Shown: positions 8,419 through 17,954 of the stretch, in pieces
Layout: every line of letters begins with the position of its first letter
How positions within the stretch are numbered: position 1 is the stretch's first letter
Source of the DNA: Bacteroidaceae bacterium
GTDB lineage: Bacteria; Bacteroidota; Bacteroidia; Bacteroidales; Bacteroidaceae
Direction: 5' to 3'
Assembly: GCA_016286165.1 (NCBI GenBank)
Contig: JAEESE010000002.1
Span: 186,001-250,000 of the forward strand
DNA length: 64,000 nucleotides
Notes under the pieces: model-generated
What the model saw: the letters and a program-made list of their open reading frames with translations, nothing else
The model's database searches: none
Told to the model about the DNA's origin: nothing
Translations under genes and position numbers: made by a program

Positions 8419-8913
8419 TTATGCATCGGCAAATACCCTGCCATCATCAAGAGTAATCTGGAGCTTGGTGTACTCGCAGTGGAAATCGTTCTGCAGGCGG
8501 TCGAGGTAGCGGCGGCTCTCCCACTTGCACATGGGCAGGTCGTGGAGCAGGTAGTTGCCACATGACTCGGGCTGCGTGGCAGGCACCTCGTCCTGCGTGA
8601 GCATCCACGTCAGACATTCGATGGTCAGGCGACGCATGTCATGGACGGTATAGCTGCCGGTCATGACGATGTACATGCCGGTGAGGCAGCCCATAGGGCC
8701 TACGTATACCACGTCGTCCTTGACCTCGGAATTACGGAACCACGTTGCCATGAGGTGCTCCATGCTGTGAATGGCGGCAGGGGCTACGGCGGGCTCTTTG
8801 TTGGGCTCGGTGATACGCAGGTCAAAAGTGGTGAAGCCCTTGTCCTGACGGGACACGTAGATGCCCGGTTTCAAACGTGTATGGTCGATGGTGAAACTTT
8901 GAATAACTTCCAT
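8419..8913 (-). CDS. luxS: S-ribosylhomocysteine lyase LuxS
   Basis: Cytosolic metalloenzyme that splits S-ribosylhomocysteine into homocysteine and DPD, the precursor of autoinducer-2. All key residues are present: metal-binding HSMEH (His49, His53) with Glu52, the catalytic cysteine in GPMGCLTGMY (Cys76), and the third ligand in CGNY (Cys118). The length of 164 residues is normal. It follows mtnN, which supplies its substrate, by 57 bases and abuts the symporter gene with no spacer. Whether it serves signalling or only methyl-cycle recycling cannot be told here; no Lsp/Lsr-type receptor is in the window. Confidence 0.97.
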   Translation of the reverse strand: MEVIQSFTIDHTRLKPGIYVSRQDKGFTTFDLRITEPNKEPAVAPAAIHSMEHLMATWFRNSEVKDDVVYVGPMGCLTGMYIVMTGSYTVHDMRRLTIECLTWMLTQDEVPATQPESCGNYLLHDLPMCKWESRRYLDRLQNDFHCEYTKLQITLDDGRVFADA

Positions 8914-8970
8914 TGCAAGGTGTTTGAATATGAATTAATACCCTAACTGATAAAGATTTTCGCACGCGGC

Positions 8971-9687
8971 CTATTCCTGGAAGGGCAGCACGGCGAAATG
9001 GGTGGGTAGCGCTGACAGGAAGCGGCGTGTGACGTCGAAACTGTGGGCTGCCATCTCATCCCAGAAATTGAAGTACTGCTCCAAGTGCTGGTCGGCGCCG
9101 GGCGTGTCGCTGAGTATGCGGAAGCTGACGAACGGCACTTGCATGATGAAGCAAGTCTGTGCTATGGCGGCCGATTCCATGTCGCAGGCCAAAGCCTCGG
9201 GGAAGGTGGCTTTTATCTTGTTGAGCTGTTCGCGGTCGCTGATGAACTGGTCGCCGCTGGCGATGAGACCGGCATGCAGCGCCACATCCGTGGGGTGCAG
9301 CGCCATAGCGGCCTCGACCAGTTGCTCCTCGGCACGGAACTGCTGCGGCAGTCCCTGCACCTGCCCAGGGTCGCAGCCGGGGATGGTAACGTCATGGTAG
9401 CAAGCTGCCGTGCTCACCACCACATCCATAACGTTGAGACCAGGTTCGATGCCACCTGCGCAGCCGGTAGAGACTATGCAGTCGGGGGCATAACGGCGGA
9501 TGAGGGCCGACGTGCCCACGGCGGCATTCACCTTGCCTATGCCACATTGCATCAGCACGAGACGGTTATCGCCCAAGCGGCCGCAGTCGAAAACGAAAGG
9601 GCCTTCAGTTTCGTGGCGTACATCAGCAAGGAGCGCCGTAAGTTGGTCGTGCTCCTTGGTCATTGCAGATATAACTCCTATTGTCAT
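8971..9687 (-). CDS. mtnN: 5'-methylthioadenosine/S-adenosylhomocysteine nucleosidase
   Basis: Hydrolyses methylthioadenosine and S-adenosylhomocysteine to adenine plus the ribosyl thioether, feeding LuxS. The N-terminus MTIGVISAMTKE places Glu12 as in the Escherichia coli enzyme. VSTGCAGGI, the substrate-binding ACDMESAAIAQ and the catalytic SDTPGADQ segments are in the expected order. At 238 residues it is full length. It is the first of the adjacent pair mtnN-luxS, which together perform the two-step detoxification of S-adenosylhomocysteine. The cysteine desulfidase-family gene lies 100 bases upstream on the same strand. Confidence 0.95.
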   Translation of the reverse strand: MTIGVISAMTKEHDQLTALLADVRHETEGPFVFDCGRLGDNRLVLMQCGIGKVNAAVGTSALIRRYAPDCIVSTGCAGGIEPGLNVMDVVVSTAACYHDVTIPGCDPGQVQGLPQQFRAEEQLVEAAMALHPTDVALHAGLIASGDQFISDREQLNKIKATFPEALACDMESAAIAQTCFIMQVPFVSFRILSDTPGADQHLEQYFNFWDEMAAHSFDVTRRFLSALPTHFAVLPFQE

Positions 9688-9787
9688 ATGTTGTGAGGAT
9701 TTGAATACTTTCGCAAGCTTGCTTGCTGTTTTAGCCTGTAGGTGAGAGCGGGAAGAGAGGCCGTCAACGTGGAGATTAATGTCAACG

Positions 9788-11089
9788 TCATCCCTTGTTG
9801 GTCATGATATCCAACACGAAGCGGTCGGTTTCGTCCATGCCGCGTGAACCTATCGACGTGAGGTTGTGGATACTGCGGTCCACATCGTCGTCGATGATAC
9901 CTTCGGCCGAAGTAACGAACTTATGCTGTATGGCCAGCATGGCACTCATCACGGCGGTGCCTACACCCGTGGTCAGTTTCAATGCACACGAGGGCTTGGC
10001 TCCGTCGCAAATCATGCCCGTGAGGTTGGCAATCATATTCTTCACGGAATGAACGATTTGCTCGTAAGTGCCACCCATGAGGTAGGTGATGCCAACGCTG
10101 CTTCCGGTGCTTGCTACCACGCACCCGCAGAGGGCCGAGAGGCAGCCAAGCGACTGCTTGATATAGATGGCAGTGAGGTGAGAGAGGGTGAGAGCGCGGA
10201 TGAGCTCTTCATCAGTATTATGGTTCTCGCGCGCGAAGACCACTACAGGCATGGTGGCGCAGATACCCTGGTTGCCACTGCCCGAATTGCTCATCACGGG
10301 AATCATGGCGCCCGCCATGCGCGCATCGCAGGCACACGATGTCACGGACAGCACTTTCGCGAAGATGCTATCGCCCATAATGCCGCGGCCGAGCGGCGAG
10401 CACATCGTTTTGCCCAGTTGATGACCGTAGTTCTCGCGAAGGCCTTCGTCGGCTGCCGCCTCGTTCAGGCGCTTGGCCTCGAGGATGAAGTCGATGTCGG
10501 CCAAAGGCATGGTGGTGGCAAAATCATAGACCTTACGCAGCGTGAGGCATTTCAGTTCGTCGCACTCGCAGCATTCCTTGGCAGGTTCGGCAGAGACATC
10601 GGAGGCGCTCACGAAATGGGTATGACCGCCCTTGATAACGGCCTCAGCCTCAAAGCCTTGGGCACTGACGCGTGCGTGGATATAAAGCTTGTCGGTGTCC
10701 TCGGTCTCGAGATTAATGCTGATATGGTCCTCCTGGATATACTGCTTGGCAGAGGCGAGCACGGCGTCGGTGCAGTCGCGCAGCACCTCGAGGCCCAGAC
10801 ACGACTTACCACCTATGGCCCCCATAGCCACAGCTATCGGCAGGCCTATCATGCCGCCGGTGCCGGGTATGCCTACGCCCATGGCATTCTTCAAGATGTT
10901 GGCACTGAGGTGCAACTCAATACGTTCGGGCACGATACGGGGCCCTGCGGCGTCGGCCTTGGCGCTAAGCAATTCTGTGGCACGAGCCACACACAAAGCC
11001 ACCGCCATGGGTTCTGTGCAACCTATTGCAGGCACCACCTGCTCGTGCAGGAGCTCGAGCATCGCCTGTTTTTCTTTGTCTGAAAGCAT
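9788..11089 (-). CDS. L-cysteine desulfidase family protein (UPF0597/CyuA-like)
   Basis: Probable iron-sulfur enzyme that breaks L-cysteine into pyruvate, ammonia and sulfide, or a serine-dehydratase-like relative. Cysteines fitting [4Fe-4S] ligation lie in AIGCTEP (Cys24), SGSGNQGICATMPV and the region LGCLSALCGCVVASTGSSVG. I start it at 11089 (MLSDKEKQ) rather than 11137, because the -7 promoter box lies inside the longer frame. Its position ahead of mtnN and luxS makes a sulfur amino acid group: homocysteine recycling, AI-2 precursor and cysteine breakdown. A 405-codon plus-strand frame overlapping it is a shadow. Confidence 0.85.
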   Translation of the reverse strand: MLSDKEKQAMLELLHEQVVPAIGCTEPMAVALCVARATELLSAKADAAGPRIVPERIELHLSANILKNAMGVGIPGTGGMIGLPIAVAMGAIGGKSCLGLEVLRDCTDAVLASAKQYIQEDHISINLETEDTDKLYIHARVSAQGFEAEAVIKGGHTHFVSASDVSAEPAKECCECDELKCLTLRKVYDFATTMPLADIDFILEAKRLNEAAADEGLRENYGHQLGKTMCSPLGRGIMGDSIFAKVLSVTSCACDARMAGAMIPVMSNSGSGNQGICATMPVVVFARENHNTDEELIRALTLSHLTAIYIKQSLGCLSALCGCVVASTGSSVGITYLMGGTYEQIVHSVKNMIANLTGMICDGAKPSCALKLTTGVGTAVMSAMLAIQHKFVTSAEGIIDDDVDRSIHNLTSIGSRGMDETDRFVLDIMTNKG

Positions 11090-11111
11090 TGTAAATATTG
11101 TTTTATTGCCG

Positions 11112-11119
11112 CAAAGATA
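11112..11119 (-). promoter_or_regulatory. -7 box of the cysteine desulfidase gene
   Basis: TATCTTTG on the minus strand matches the Bacteroidetes TAnnTTTG box and lies 22 bases before the chosen ATG. No well-spaced -33 TTTG was found. Confidence 0.55.
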
Positions 11120-11236
11120 GTTAAAAGCGACGAACAAAGCCTATTGAATGTCGTACTTTTTTGTCGGATAAGCAAAAAAACTGCTCAAATCGTAATTAAA
11201 TTAAGGAATATGGCTTATGAATTATAAATTAATTCA

Positions 11237-11244
11237 TACCTTTG
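11237..11244 (+). promoter_or_regulatory. -7 box upstream of the nucleoside kinase
   Basis: TACCTTTG fits TAnnTTTG and lies 34 bases before the ATG at 11279. No -33 TTTG is present at the usual distance. Confidence 0.5.
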
Positions 11245-11278
11245 CGCTCACCTTAATTAACAAATCTGCCCCAAGCTT

Positions 11279-12958
11279 ATGCTACAGATCAGATGCAAGA
11301 ACAACGGCGTCACGAAGAGTTTCCTCGAAGGCTCCTCGCTGCTCGACGTTTACCACGAGTTCGCTCCGGAGTTGCAAATCCCCTACCCCGTCGTCTCGGC
11401 AAAGGTGAACAATACCTCACAAGGTCTTAAGTTCCGCCTTTTCCAAAACCGTGACGTGGAGTTCTTCGATGCGCGTGCCGGCTCAGGACATAGGGTGTAT
11501 GTGCGTTCATTGTGCTTCGTGCTCTACAAGGCCGTCACCGACGTCTTCCCCGGTTCGAAGCTCTTCATCGAACACCCTATATCGCGAGGCTACTACTGCA
11601 ACTTCAAGAAACGCGGTGCAGAGCCGTTTACCGAGGACGACGTGGAGCAGATACGCGAGCGTATGGCCGAGATTATCAAGCTCGATATGCCTTTCCGTCG
11701 CTTCGAAGCCACCAACGAGGAGGCCCTGCGCGTGTTCTCAGAACGTGGATTTGCCGATAAGGTGAAGCTTCTGGAAACGAGCGGACAGATCTACACAGAC
11801 TACTATATGCTGGGCGACACCGTGGATTACTACTACGGCCCACTGGTGCCGTCGGCAGGATATCTGAAAGTGTGGGGATTGGAGTCCTACCACGGCGGCC
11901 TGCTCCTACGGGTGCCTGATACCAGCGACCCCACAAAGCTGGCGCCCATGATGGAGCAGCCCAAGACGTTTGAGATGTTTGCCGAGAAGGTGAAATGGGA
12001 CATCATCATGCGGCTGTCCAATGTAGGCGACGTGAACAAGGCTGTGCTGCGCGGCTATGGCTCCGAACTTATCCAGGTGAGCGAGGCGCTGCAGGAGAAG
12101 AAGATAGTGCAGATAGCCGAGGAGATAGACAAACGCTTCCGCCAGAAGGACAACCCCATCCGTTTAGTCCTCATCACCGGACCGTCGAGTTCGGGTAAGA
12201 CAACATTCTGTAAGCGTCTGTCCATACAGTTGCTGGCCTGCGGACTTCGGCCGCTGTCTTTCTCAACCGACGATTATTTTGTAGACCGCGTGGATACCCC
12301 CAAACTGCCCGATGGCAGCTACGACTTCGACAACGTGAAAGCCGTGGACTGCGAATTGCTCGACGACCACCTGTCGAGGCTGCTGGCAGGCGAACGCGTG
12401 GAGATTCCGGAGTTTAACTTCGTGACCGGCAAGCGCGAATACAACGGCAAACGCCTGAAACTGCAGAACGACAGCGTGCTCATCATTGAAGGCATACACG
12501 CCCTGAACCCCATGCTCACTGAGCGTATAGCAGAATCGATGAAGTTCAAGATATTCGTGTCGGCACTGACAAGTATCTCGCTCGACGACCACAACTGGAT
12601 TCCGACTCAGGACAACCGTCTGCTGCGACGTATTATACGCGACTACAATAAAGGTGCTTTCACGGCCCAGGAGACCATAGCCCAATGGAAGAACGTATGC
12701 GATGCCGAGGAGCGATGGATACTGCCCTTCCAGGAGACGGCCGACGTCATGTTCAATTCGGCACTCAACATAGAGTTCGCCGTGCTGCGCACTCACGCTG
12801 AAATCATCCTGGCCTCGGTGCCCAAGAACTGTCCGGAATACAGCGAGGCGCACCGCCTGCTGAAATTCATACATTATTTCATTCCCGTCAGCGACAAGGA
12901 GATTCCGCCCACGTCCATCATGCGTGAATTCGTCGGCGGCTCAAGCTTCAAGTACTAA
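11279..12958 (+). CDS. Uridine kinase-like nucleoside kinase with ThrRS-like N-terminus
   Basis: Predicted cytosolic kinase of the phosphoribulokinase/uridine kinase family, phosphorylating a nucleoside. The C-terminal half has the P-loop GPSSSGKTTF at residue 301, then FSTDDYFVDR and the VLIIEGIHALNP segment. The N-terminal half is unlike plain uridine kinase. It begins with a TGS-like strand pattern (LQIRCKNNGVTKSFLEGSSL). A threonyl-tRNA-synthetase second-domain-like block follows, HPISRGYYCNF, with a PFTEDDVEQIRERM helix. This fused layout is known in Bacteroidetes and Firmicutes homologues. Which nucleoside is used is not clear. The protease gene follows after 51 bases. Confidence 0.88.
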   Translation: MLQIRCKNNGVTKSFLEGSSLLDVYHEFAPELQIPYPVVSAKVNNTSQGLKFRLFQNRDVEFFDARAGSGHRVYVRSLCFVLYKAVTDVFPGSKLFIEHPISRGYYCNFKKRGAEPFTEDDVEQIRERMAEIIKLDMPFRRFEATNEEALRVFSERGFADKVKLLETSGQIYTDYYMLGDTVDYYYGPLVPSAGYLKVWGLESYHGGLLLRVPDTSDPTKLAPMMEQPKTFEMFAEKVKWDIIMRLSNVGDVNKAVLRGYGSELIQVSEALQEKKIVQIAEEIDKRFRQKDNPIRLVLITGPSSSGKTTFCKRLSIQLLACGLRPLSFSTDDYFVDRVDTPKLPDGSYDFDNVKAVDCELLDDHLSRLLAGERVEIPEFNFVTGKREYNGKRLKLQNDSVLIIEGIHALNPMLTERIAESMKFKIFVSALTSISLDDHNWIPTQDNRLLRRIIRDYNKGAFTAQETIAQWKNVCDAEERWILPFQETADVMFNSALNIEFAVLRTHAEIILASVPKNCPEYSEAHRLLKFIHYFIPVSDKEIPPTSIMREFVGGSSFKY

Positions 12959-13009
12959 AGGACTTTTAAAATAGGACTAAAGAATCAACAATAACAATAA
13001 TAAAGAAAG

Positions 13010-16000
13010 ATGATTATCACAAACCTTAACCTACATGTAGGCAACGCACGCCAAGCCTTAGTGGCTTTCGCTACTGCAGCGTTGCTGTTAATCTCAACAA
13101 CCCCAGCCAAAGCCGAACCAATTACCCGCGAGCAGGCACGCCAACGGGCTGAGGCTTACCTCAAGACACGCAGCGGCAGCAAGCATCTGAAAGCCGTAGA
13201 GGCGTCTGAACGCCTGTCGCCACGACGCCATGTGCGTAAGATAAAAGGTCTTACGACCGATGCCCTGGACCTCTACTACGTCTTTGACCGCGGTACCGAC
13301 GAAGGCTACGTCATCGTCAGCGGTGACGACCGCACAGCACCTGTGCTGGGCTACACCGACCACGGACACTTCGACTATGCTCAGCTGCCGCCGAATATGA
13401 TAAGTTGGCTTACCGGCTACGAGGACGAGCTTGAAGCGCTGCGATCATCCGACGCACCCATCGTGGGGGCCAACGTACCGACCCATGACCCCGTGGAACA
13501 GCTGTGCACATCGAAGTGGAACCAAGGCGACCCCTACAACCAGTCGTGCCCGATGTACTTCACGCTCGGCCGCTCCGTTACGGGTTGCGTAGCTACTGCC
13601 ATGGCACAGATCCTGTACTACCACCGCTCCAAGATGGTAACCGAGACACAGGCTACGATACCGGCTTATCAGGCTTGGGCCGAGAAACCTTACAACAACC
13701 AGTACCTGCAGGTTGAGGCCGTGCCCGAGGGTTCGCCTATCGACTGGGCCAATATGACCGATACATACAACAGCTCCTCAAGTGCCAAGCAGAAGAAAGC
13801 TGTTGCCGACCTCATGTGGTACTGCGGCGCATCAGTAGAGATGGGCTATACCAACTCCTCTTCGGGAGCCAACTCCTACAAAGTAGCCAATGCGCTACCC
13901 AAGTACTTCGGTTTCGGTGAGTCAGTAAAATACCACTATAAGGAGGGTGAAAGTATGACCGAGGAACAATGGGACGCAATCATCTACAAGGAGATAGCTG
14001 ATTCACGACCCGTTTACCTCAGCGGTGCCAACAAGTCCGGTGGCCACGCCTTTGTGGCCGACGGCTACGACGGTAACCAATGCTACCACATCAACTGGGG
14101 TTGGGGCGGATCATCAGATGGCTTCTACATGCTATCGAAACTGAACCCGGGTTCACAGGGCATTGGCGGCTCCGACGGCGGCTACAGCGACCAGCGCGAG
14201 ATAGTCATTGGCATCGAGCCCATCAACTTCAGCACCCGCGCCATTCCTTTCGAGAACGCAACACTCAAGCGCATCTGCACCGAAGCTTTCGACAAGAATG
14301 CCGACGGCACACTCACCTACGGCGAAGTAGCCGAGGTTACCGACCTGGGCGACCACTTCAAGGGCAAGGGTTTCACCACCTTCACCGAACTGTACAACTT
14401 CACAGGCCTCACGGCAATTGCTGACGAAGCATTCAGCGGCTGCTCACGCCTCACCAACGTCAAACTGCCCAAGTCTGTCAAGACAATCGGCGCACGGGCC
14501 TTTGCTGACTGCCGTGTGCTCAAGGAAATCAACCTGCCTGCCGACCTCACGTCCATAGGCGAAGGAGCCTTCAGCGGTTGCGCCAAGCTGCCCAACCTCA
14601 CGCTGCCTTCAAGCATCACCGAGATAGCAGCATCATCGTTTGAAGGTTGCACGGCAACCACTGCCGTTGTGCTGCCTCTGGGCATCAAGGCCATTGGCAG
14701 CCGAGCCTTTGCCGGCTGCACCAAGCTCACCTCGTTTACCGTGAACAGTGTCAAGCCAGAGCAGATAACCCTTGGTGCAGATGTATGGGCCGACATAGAC
14801 CTGAGCAAGGCCACACTCCACTGCCTGCAAGGCTCACGTCAGTTCTTTACCACCGCTGCCCAGTGGCGTGACTTCGGCAACCTTTACGAGAAACGCACAC
14901 TCGGCGCAGGGCATTTTGCAACCCTTGAGACAAACAAGGACTACTACATCTATAATGTGGGCTTAGGGCGCTACCTCACTAACGGCGAAGCCTATGGCAC
15001 ACAAGCCGTGGTGGCCGACACCGACAAGCCCATGCGTTTCCAACTGCGCCGCACAACGAACATGGCCGAAGGGCTCTACTACATCTACACCACTGACCCA
15101 ATCAATAGCAACCATATCTTCTTCCGCACAAATACCGACGGTAAGGTAGGCGCAGGAATCAACGCATGTTTCGTAGACGGTCCTGCATCCAACAATACCA
15201 AGGCACGTGCTCATTGGCAGGTCGCGCTTGTCGACGGCGAGACCAACGTCTACACCTTCCAGGTGCCCGAGGGCGTCAGCGGCTACTCGGCCACCAAGTT
15301 CCTCGGTGTGCAGCCTTCGCACGACAGCAACGCTGCATCACCCACCTACGGCACCTACAGTGACATCGAATATGCCGACTTCACAAGCAACTGCCAATGG
15401 ATGCTCGTGACCTACGATGCTGCACAACAGGAGACATACAAGCGCGCCGCACGACTCGAGAACCTGCTCAATGCCGCCAAGAAGAAGAGAATGGACTGCA
15501 CACTCGAGGAGGCCGTATATGCCGATTTCAACGCCACCGACGATGATATCGACAAGGCCTGCCAGCGCCTGCGCAAGAAACTTAACCTCGTCAACTTTGC
15601 CGACGATGCCTTCCGCGACGTTTGCTTGAACTCCATCGATGCCGACAGCGACGGTGAGATAAGCTACGACGAGGCTGCATCCATCACCGACATCGATGAA
15701 TGGTTCAAGAACAACAAGAACATCCTGACGCTCGAAGACCTCAAATACTTCACCGGCGCAGAGTACATACTGGCACGTGCCTTCAACCTCTGTTCCAAGG
15801 CCAAACGAGCCATTGTGCCCGAAAGCGTGAAGAATATCTACACCTCGGCATTCATGGCCTGCTCGGCGCTCGAGAGCGTTGAACTGCCCCTTACGCTGCA
15901 GAGCATTGGCAACGACGTCTTTAGCGGTTGCACACACCTCAAAGAAGTACGTGTGGCTGTTGCCGACCCGGCATCCATACTCCTCGGCACAAACGTGTTC

Positions 16001-17836
16001 AAGAGCGTGCCCGTCAGCGAGGCTGTCCTCTACGTGCCCTACGGCAGCAAGGATCTGTATGCCCAGGCCGACGTATGGAAGGAATTCGGAACCATACGCG
16101 AGATGCGCGCCGTGAACTTACCCGGCTTTGCAGAACTCGAGCCCAACAAGGACTTCTACATCTACAACCTCGGAGAGAGAGCCTATATTAACAAGGGCGA
16201 AGCCTATGGCACGCAGGCCGTAGTAGCCTCCAAGGGACTCGTTTATCAGTTGCACCGCACCGCCAACATGCCCGAGGATACATACTACATGCAGTCACTC
16301 GACCTCGGCACTGACGCTAACAAGAACGTACTCTTCCGCACATCCACCGACACCAATGTGGGCAAGGGCATCAAGGCTTGCTTCGTAGACCACAGCATAG
16401 GCGCAAGCTCCTACTGGACCTTCAAGTCCGTGGGCAACAATATCTACACAATCCAAGTGCCGTCGAACCAGGCCGACTACGTCGAAGGCGAATACTTCGG
16501 AACAGATCGTAACCACGAAACCGATTATACCTACTACGACACCTATGGTATCTACTGGGATATTCCATACAACGAAGCATCACCTGCTGCCGCTCAATGG
16601 GCATTCATCGATGCGGCAAAGGTCAAGGAAGCCTACGAAGAGTTTAACCTCTCGGAGAAGCTCAAGGCGCTGCTGACCATAGCCAACGAGCAGAGCGTCA
16701 ACGTTGTACCCGAGCAGGCTGTCTACGATGACTTCGAGGCTACCACTCAGCAAATCGAAGACGCCATCACGTCAGTGCGCAACAAACTCCACTACATCGA
16801 CTTCGCCGACGAACGCGTGAAGACGCTTGCCAAGAATCGCTGGGATCTCAACGACGACGATGAAATAAGCATCGAGGAACTGGCCGACGTCAGCGATATC
16901 AACACCTTGTTCAAGGGCGTCACTGCCATCAAGAGCCTCGAGGACCTTCAGCACTTCAGCGCCCTGACTGCCATCCCCGAAGACGCCTTCCGCGGCAACG
17001 TCAATATGCAGTCGGCAATACTGCCGGCCGGTGTTCGTTCGATAGGCGCAGGCGCTTTGGCAAACACATCAAAACTGCAGTATCTCGCAATCCTCAACCC
17101 CGCCAGCGTTGTCGACGGGACCAATTCAGGTTTGACAGTGAAGCAGCTCACGCTATTCGTGCCTACAGCCATGGTTGATGCCTACAAGGCCGACGAATTC
17201 TGGGGTAAGTATGATGTTCAGGCATACACGGGTGTGCCTACTGTAACCGTGGAAGCTGCATCACGCCAGTATGGACGCTCCAATCCGAAGTTTACGTACA
17301 CGGTATCAGGTGCTCCTGTGACAGGCGAACCCGAGCTGACTTGCGCAGTAGAACTCACTACGCCCGTTGGCGACTACGATATTGAAGCCTCAACAGGCAC
17401 CGTAATCAGCCGAGGCGTGCAGTTCGTCAATGGCACACTCACCATCGTCAAAGCACCCGTCACCGTAACGGCGCAGTCATACACTCGTGCTTACGGCGAG
17501 GAGAACCCGACCTTCGAAGCCAAGTATTCATCGCTCCGCAACCGCGAGAAGATAGATGAGGTGCTCACAGCCCAGCCCGTCTTTGAATGCGACGCCACAG
17601 CTCAGAGCTATGCCGGCGAATATGAGATACGCGTATCGGGCTGTGAAGCCGACAACTACGAGTTCACCTACGTCAGCGGCAAGCTCACCATCCAAGGAGG
17701 TCCCGACGCTATCCGTGACATCGATAATGGCAAATCGTCAGATGACAACATGTACGATATTGCCGGTCGAAAGGTCAACCGCACACAGAATGGTGTCTAC
17801 ATCCGCAACGGAAAGAAAGTAGCGAAGACACGCTAA
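13010..17836 (+). CDS. Secreted C10 (streptopain-type) protease with LRR, EF-hand-like and MBG modules
   Basis: Exported cysteine protease of 1608 residues. After a signal peptide (ALLLISTTPAKAEP) comes a propeptide-like region and then the C10 catalytic domain: nucleophile Cys193 in SVTGCVATAMAQ, His346 in GGHAFVADGYDG, and HINWGWGG. Three calcium-loop-like motifs follow at Asp428, Asp877 and Asp1279, each leading into BspA-type leucine-rich repeats (AFSGCSRLTNVKLPKSVKTI and relatives). Two long near-copies starting NKDYYIYN (about 640) and NKDFYIYN (about 1044) separate them. Two MBG-like immunoglobulin repeats begin near 1409 and 1482. The C-terminus (YDIAGRKVNRTQNGVYIRNG) resembles a type IX sorting tail, consistent with porQ in this window. 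A strong terminator follows. Confidence 0.9.
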   Translation: MIITNLNLHVGNARQALVAFATAALLLISTTPAKAEPITREQARQRAEAYLKTRSGSKHLKAVEASERLSPRRHVRKIKGLTTDALDLYYVFDRGTDEGYVIVSGDDRTAPVLGYTDHGHFDYAQLPPNMISWLTGYEDELEALRSSDAPIVGANVPTHDPVEQLCTSKWNQGDPYNQSCPMYFTLGRSVTGCVATAMAQILYYHRSKMVTETQATIPAYQAWAEKPYNNQYLQVEAVPEGSPIDWANMTDTYNSSSSAKQKKAVADLMWYCGASVEMGYTNSSSGANSYKVANALPKYFGFGESVKYHYKEGESMTEEQWDAIIYKEIADSRPVYLSGANKSGGHAFVADGYDGNQCYHINWGWGGSSDGFYMLSKLNPGSQGIGGSDGGYSDQREIVIGIEPINFSTRAIPFENATLKRICTEAFDKNADGTLTYGEVAEVTDLGDHFKGKGFTTFTELYNFTGLTAIADEAFSGCSRLTNVKLPKSVKTIGARAFADCRVLKEINLPADLTSIGEGAFSGCAKLPNLTLPSSITEIAASSFEGCTATTAVVLPLGIKAIGSRAFAGCTKLTSFTVNSVKPEQITLGADVWADIDLSKATLHCLQGSRQFFTTAAQWRDFGNLYEKRTLGAGHFATLETNKDYYIYNVGLGRYLTNGEAYGTQAVVADTDKPMRFQLRRTTNMAEGLYYIYTTDPINSNHIFFRTNTDGKVGAGINACFVDGPASNNTKARAHWQVALVDGETNVYTFQVPEGVSGYSATKFLGVQPSHDSNAASPTYGTYSDIEYADFTSNCQWMLVTYDAAQQETYKRAARLENLLNAAKKKRMDCTLEEAVYADFNATDDDIDKACQRLRKKLNLVNFADDAFRDVCLNSIDADSDGEISYDEAASITDIDEWFKNNKNILTLEDLKYFTGAEYILARAFNLCSKAKRAIVPESVKNIYTSAFMACSALESVELPLTLQSIGNDVFSGCTHLKEVRVAVADPASILLGTNVFKSVPVSEAVLYVPYGSKDLYAQADVWKEFGTIREMRAVNLPGFAELEPNKDFYIYNLGERAYINKGEAYGTQAVVASKGLVYQLHRTANMPEDTYYMQSLDLGTDANKNVLFRTSTDTNVGKGIKACFVDHSIGASSYWTFKSVGNNIYTIQVPSNQADYVEGEYFGTDRNHETDYTYYDTYGIYWDIPYNEASPAAAQWAFIDAAKVKEAYEEFNLSEKLKALLTIANEQSVNVVPEQAVYDDFEATTQQIEDAITSVRNKLHYIDFADERVKTLAKNRWDLNDDDEISIEELADVSDINTLFKGVTAIKSLEDLQHFSALTAIPEDAFRGNVNMQSAILPAGVRSIGAGALANTSKLQYLAILNPASVVDGTNSGLTVKQLTLFVPTAMVDAYKADEFWGKYDVQAYTGVPTVTVEAASRQYGRSNPKFTYTVSGAPVTGEPELTCAVELTTPVGDYDIEASTGTVISRGVQFVNGTLTIVKAPVTVTAQSYTRAYGEENPTFEAKYSSLRNREKIDEVLTAQPVFECDATAQSYAGEYEIRVSGCEADNYEFTYVSGKLTIQGGPDAIRDIDNGKSSDDNMYDIAGRKVNRTQNGVYIRNGKKVAKTR

Positions 17837-17852
17837 GCTAAAACATTCAAAG

Positions 17853-17894
17853 AATCCCCGCTGTCAGCTTAACGGCTGGCGGCGGGGATTTTTT
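17853..17894 (+). terminator. Intrinsic terminator after the C10 protease gene
   Basis: AATCCCCGC (17853-17861) pairs with GCGGGGATT (17882-17890), with further pairing inside the loop. TTTTTT follows directly on the plus strand. Confidence 0.85.
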
Positions 17895-17954
17895 AATAAA
17901 TCAACTCTCCTTGTGGGCGTCGTCTTTAATTCCTTTTATTCCAAAACAAGCTCC

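Noticed and set aside
9866..11083. 405-codon plus-strand frame
   Set aside because: It lies wholly antisense to the cysteine desulfidase-family gene and has no family-like features; it is a codon-bias shadow.
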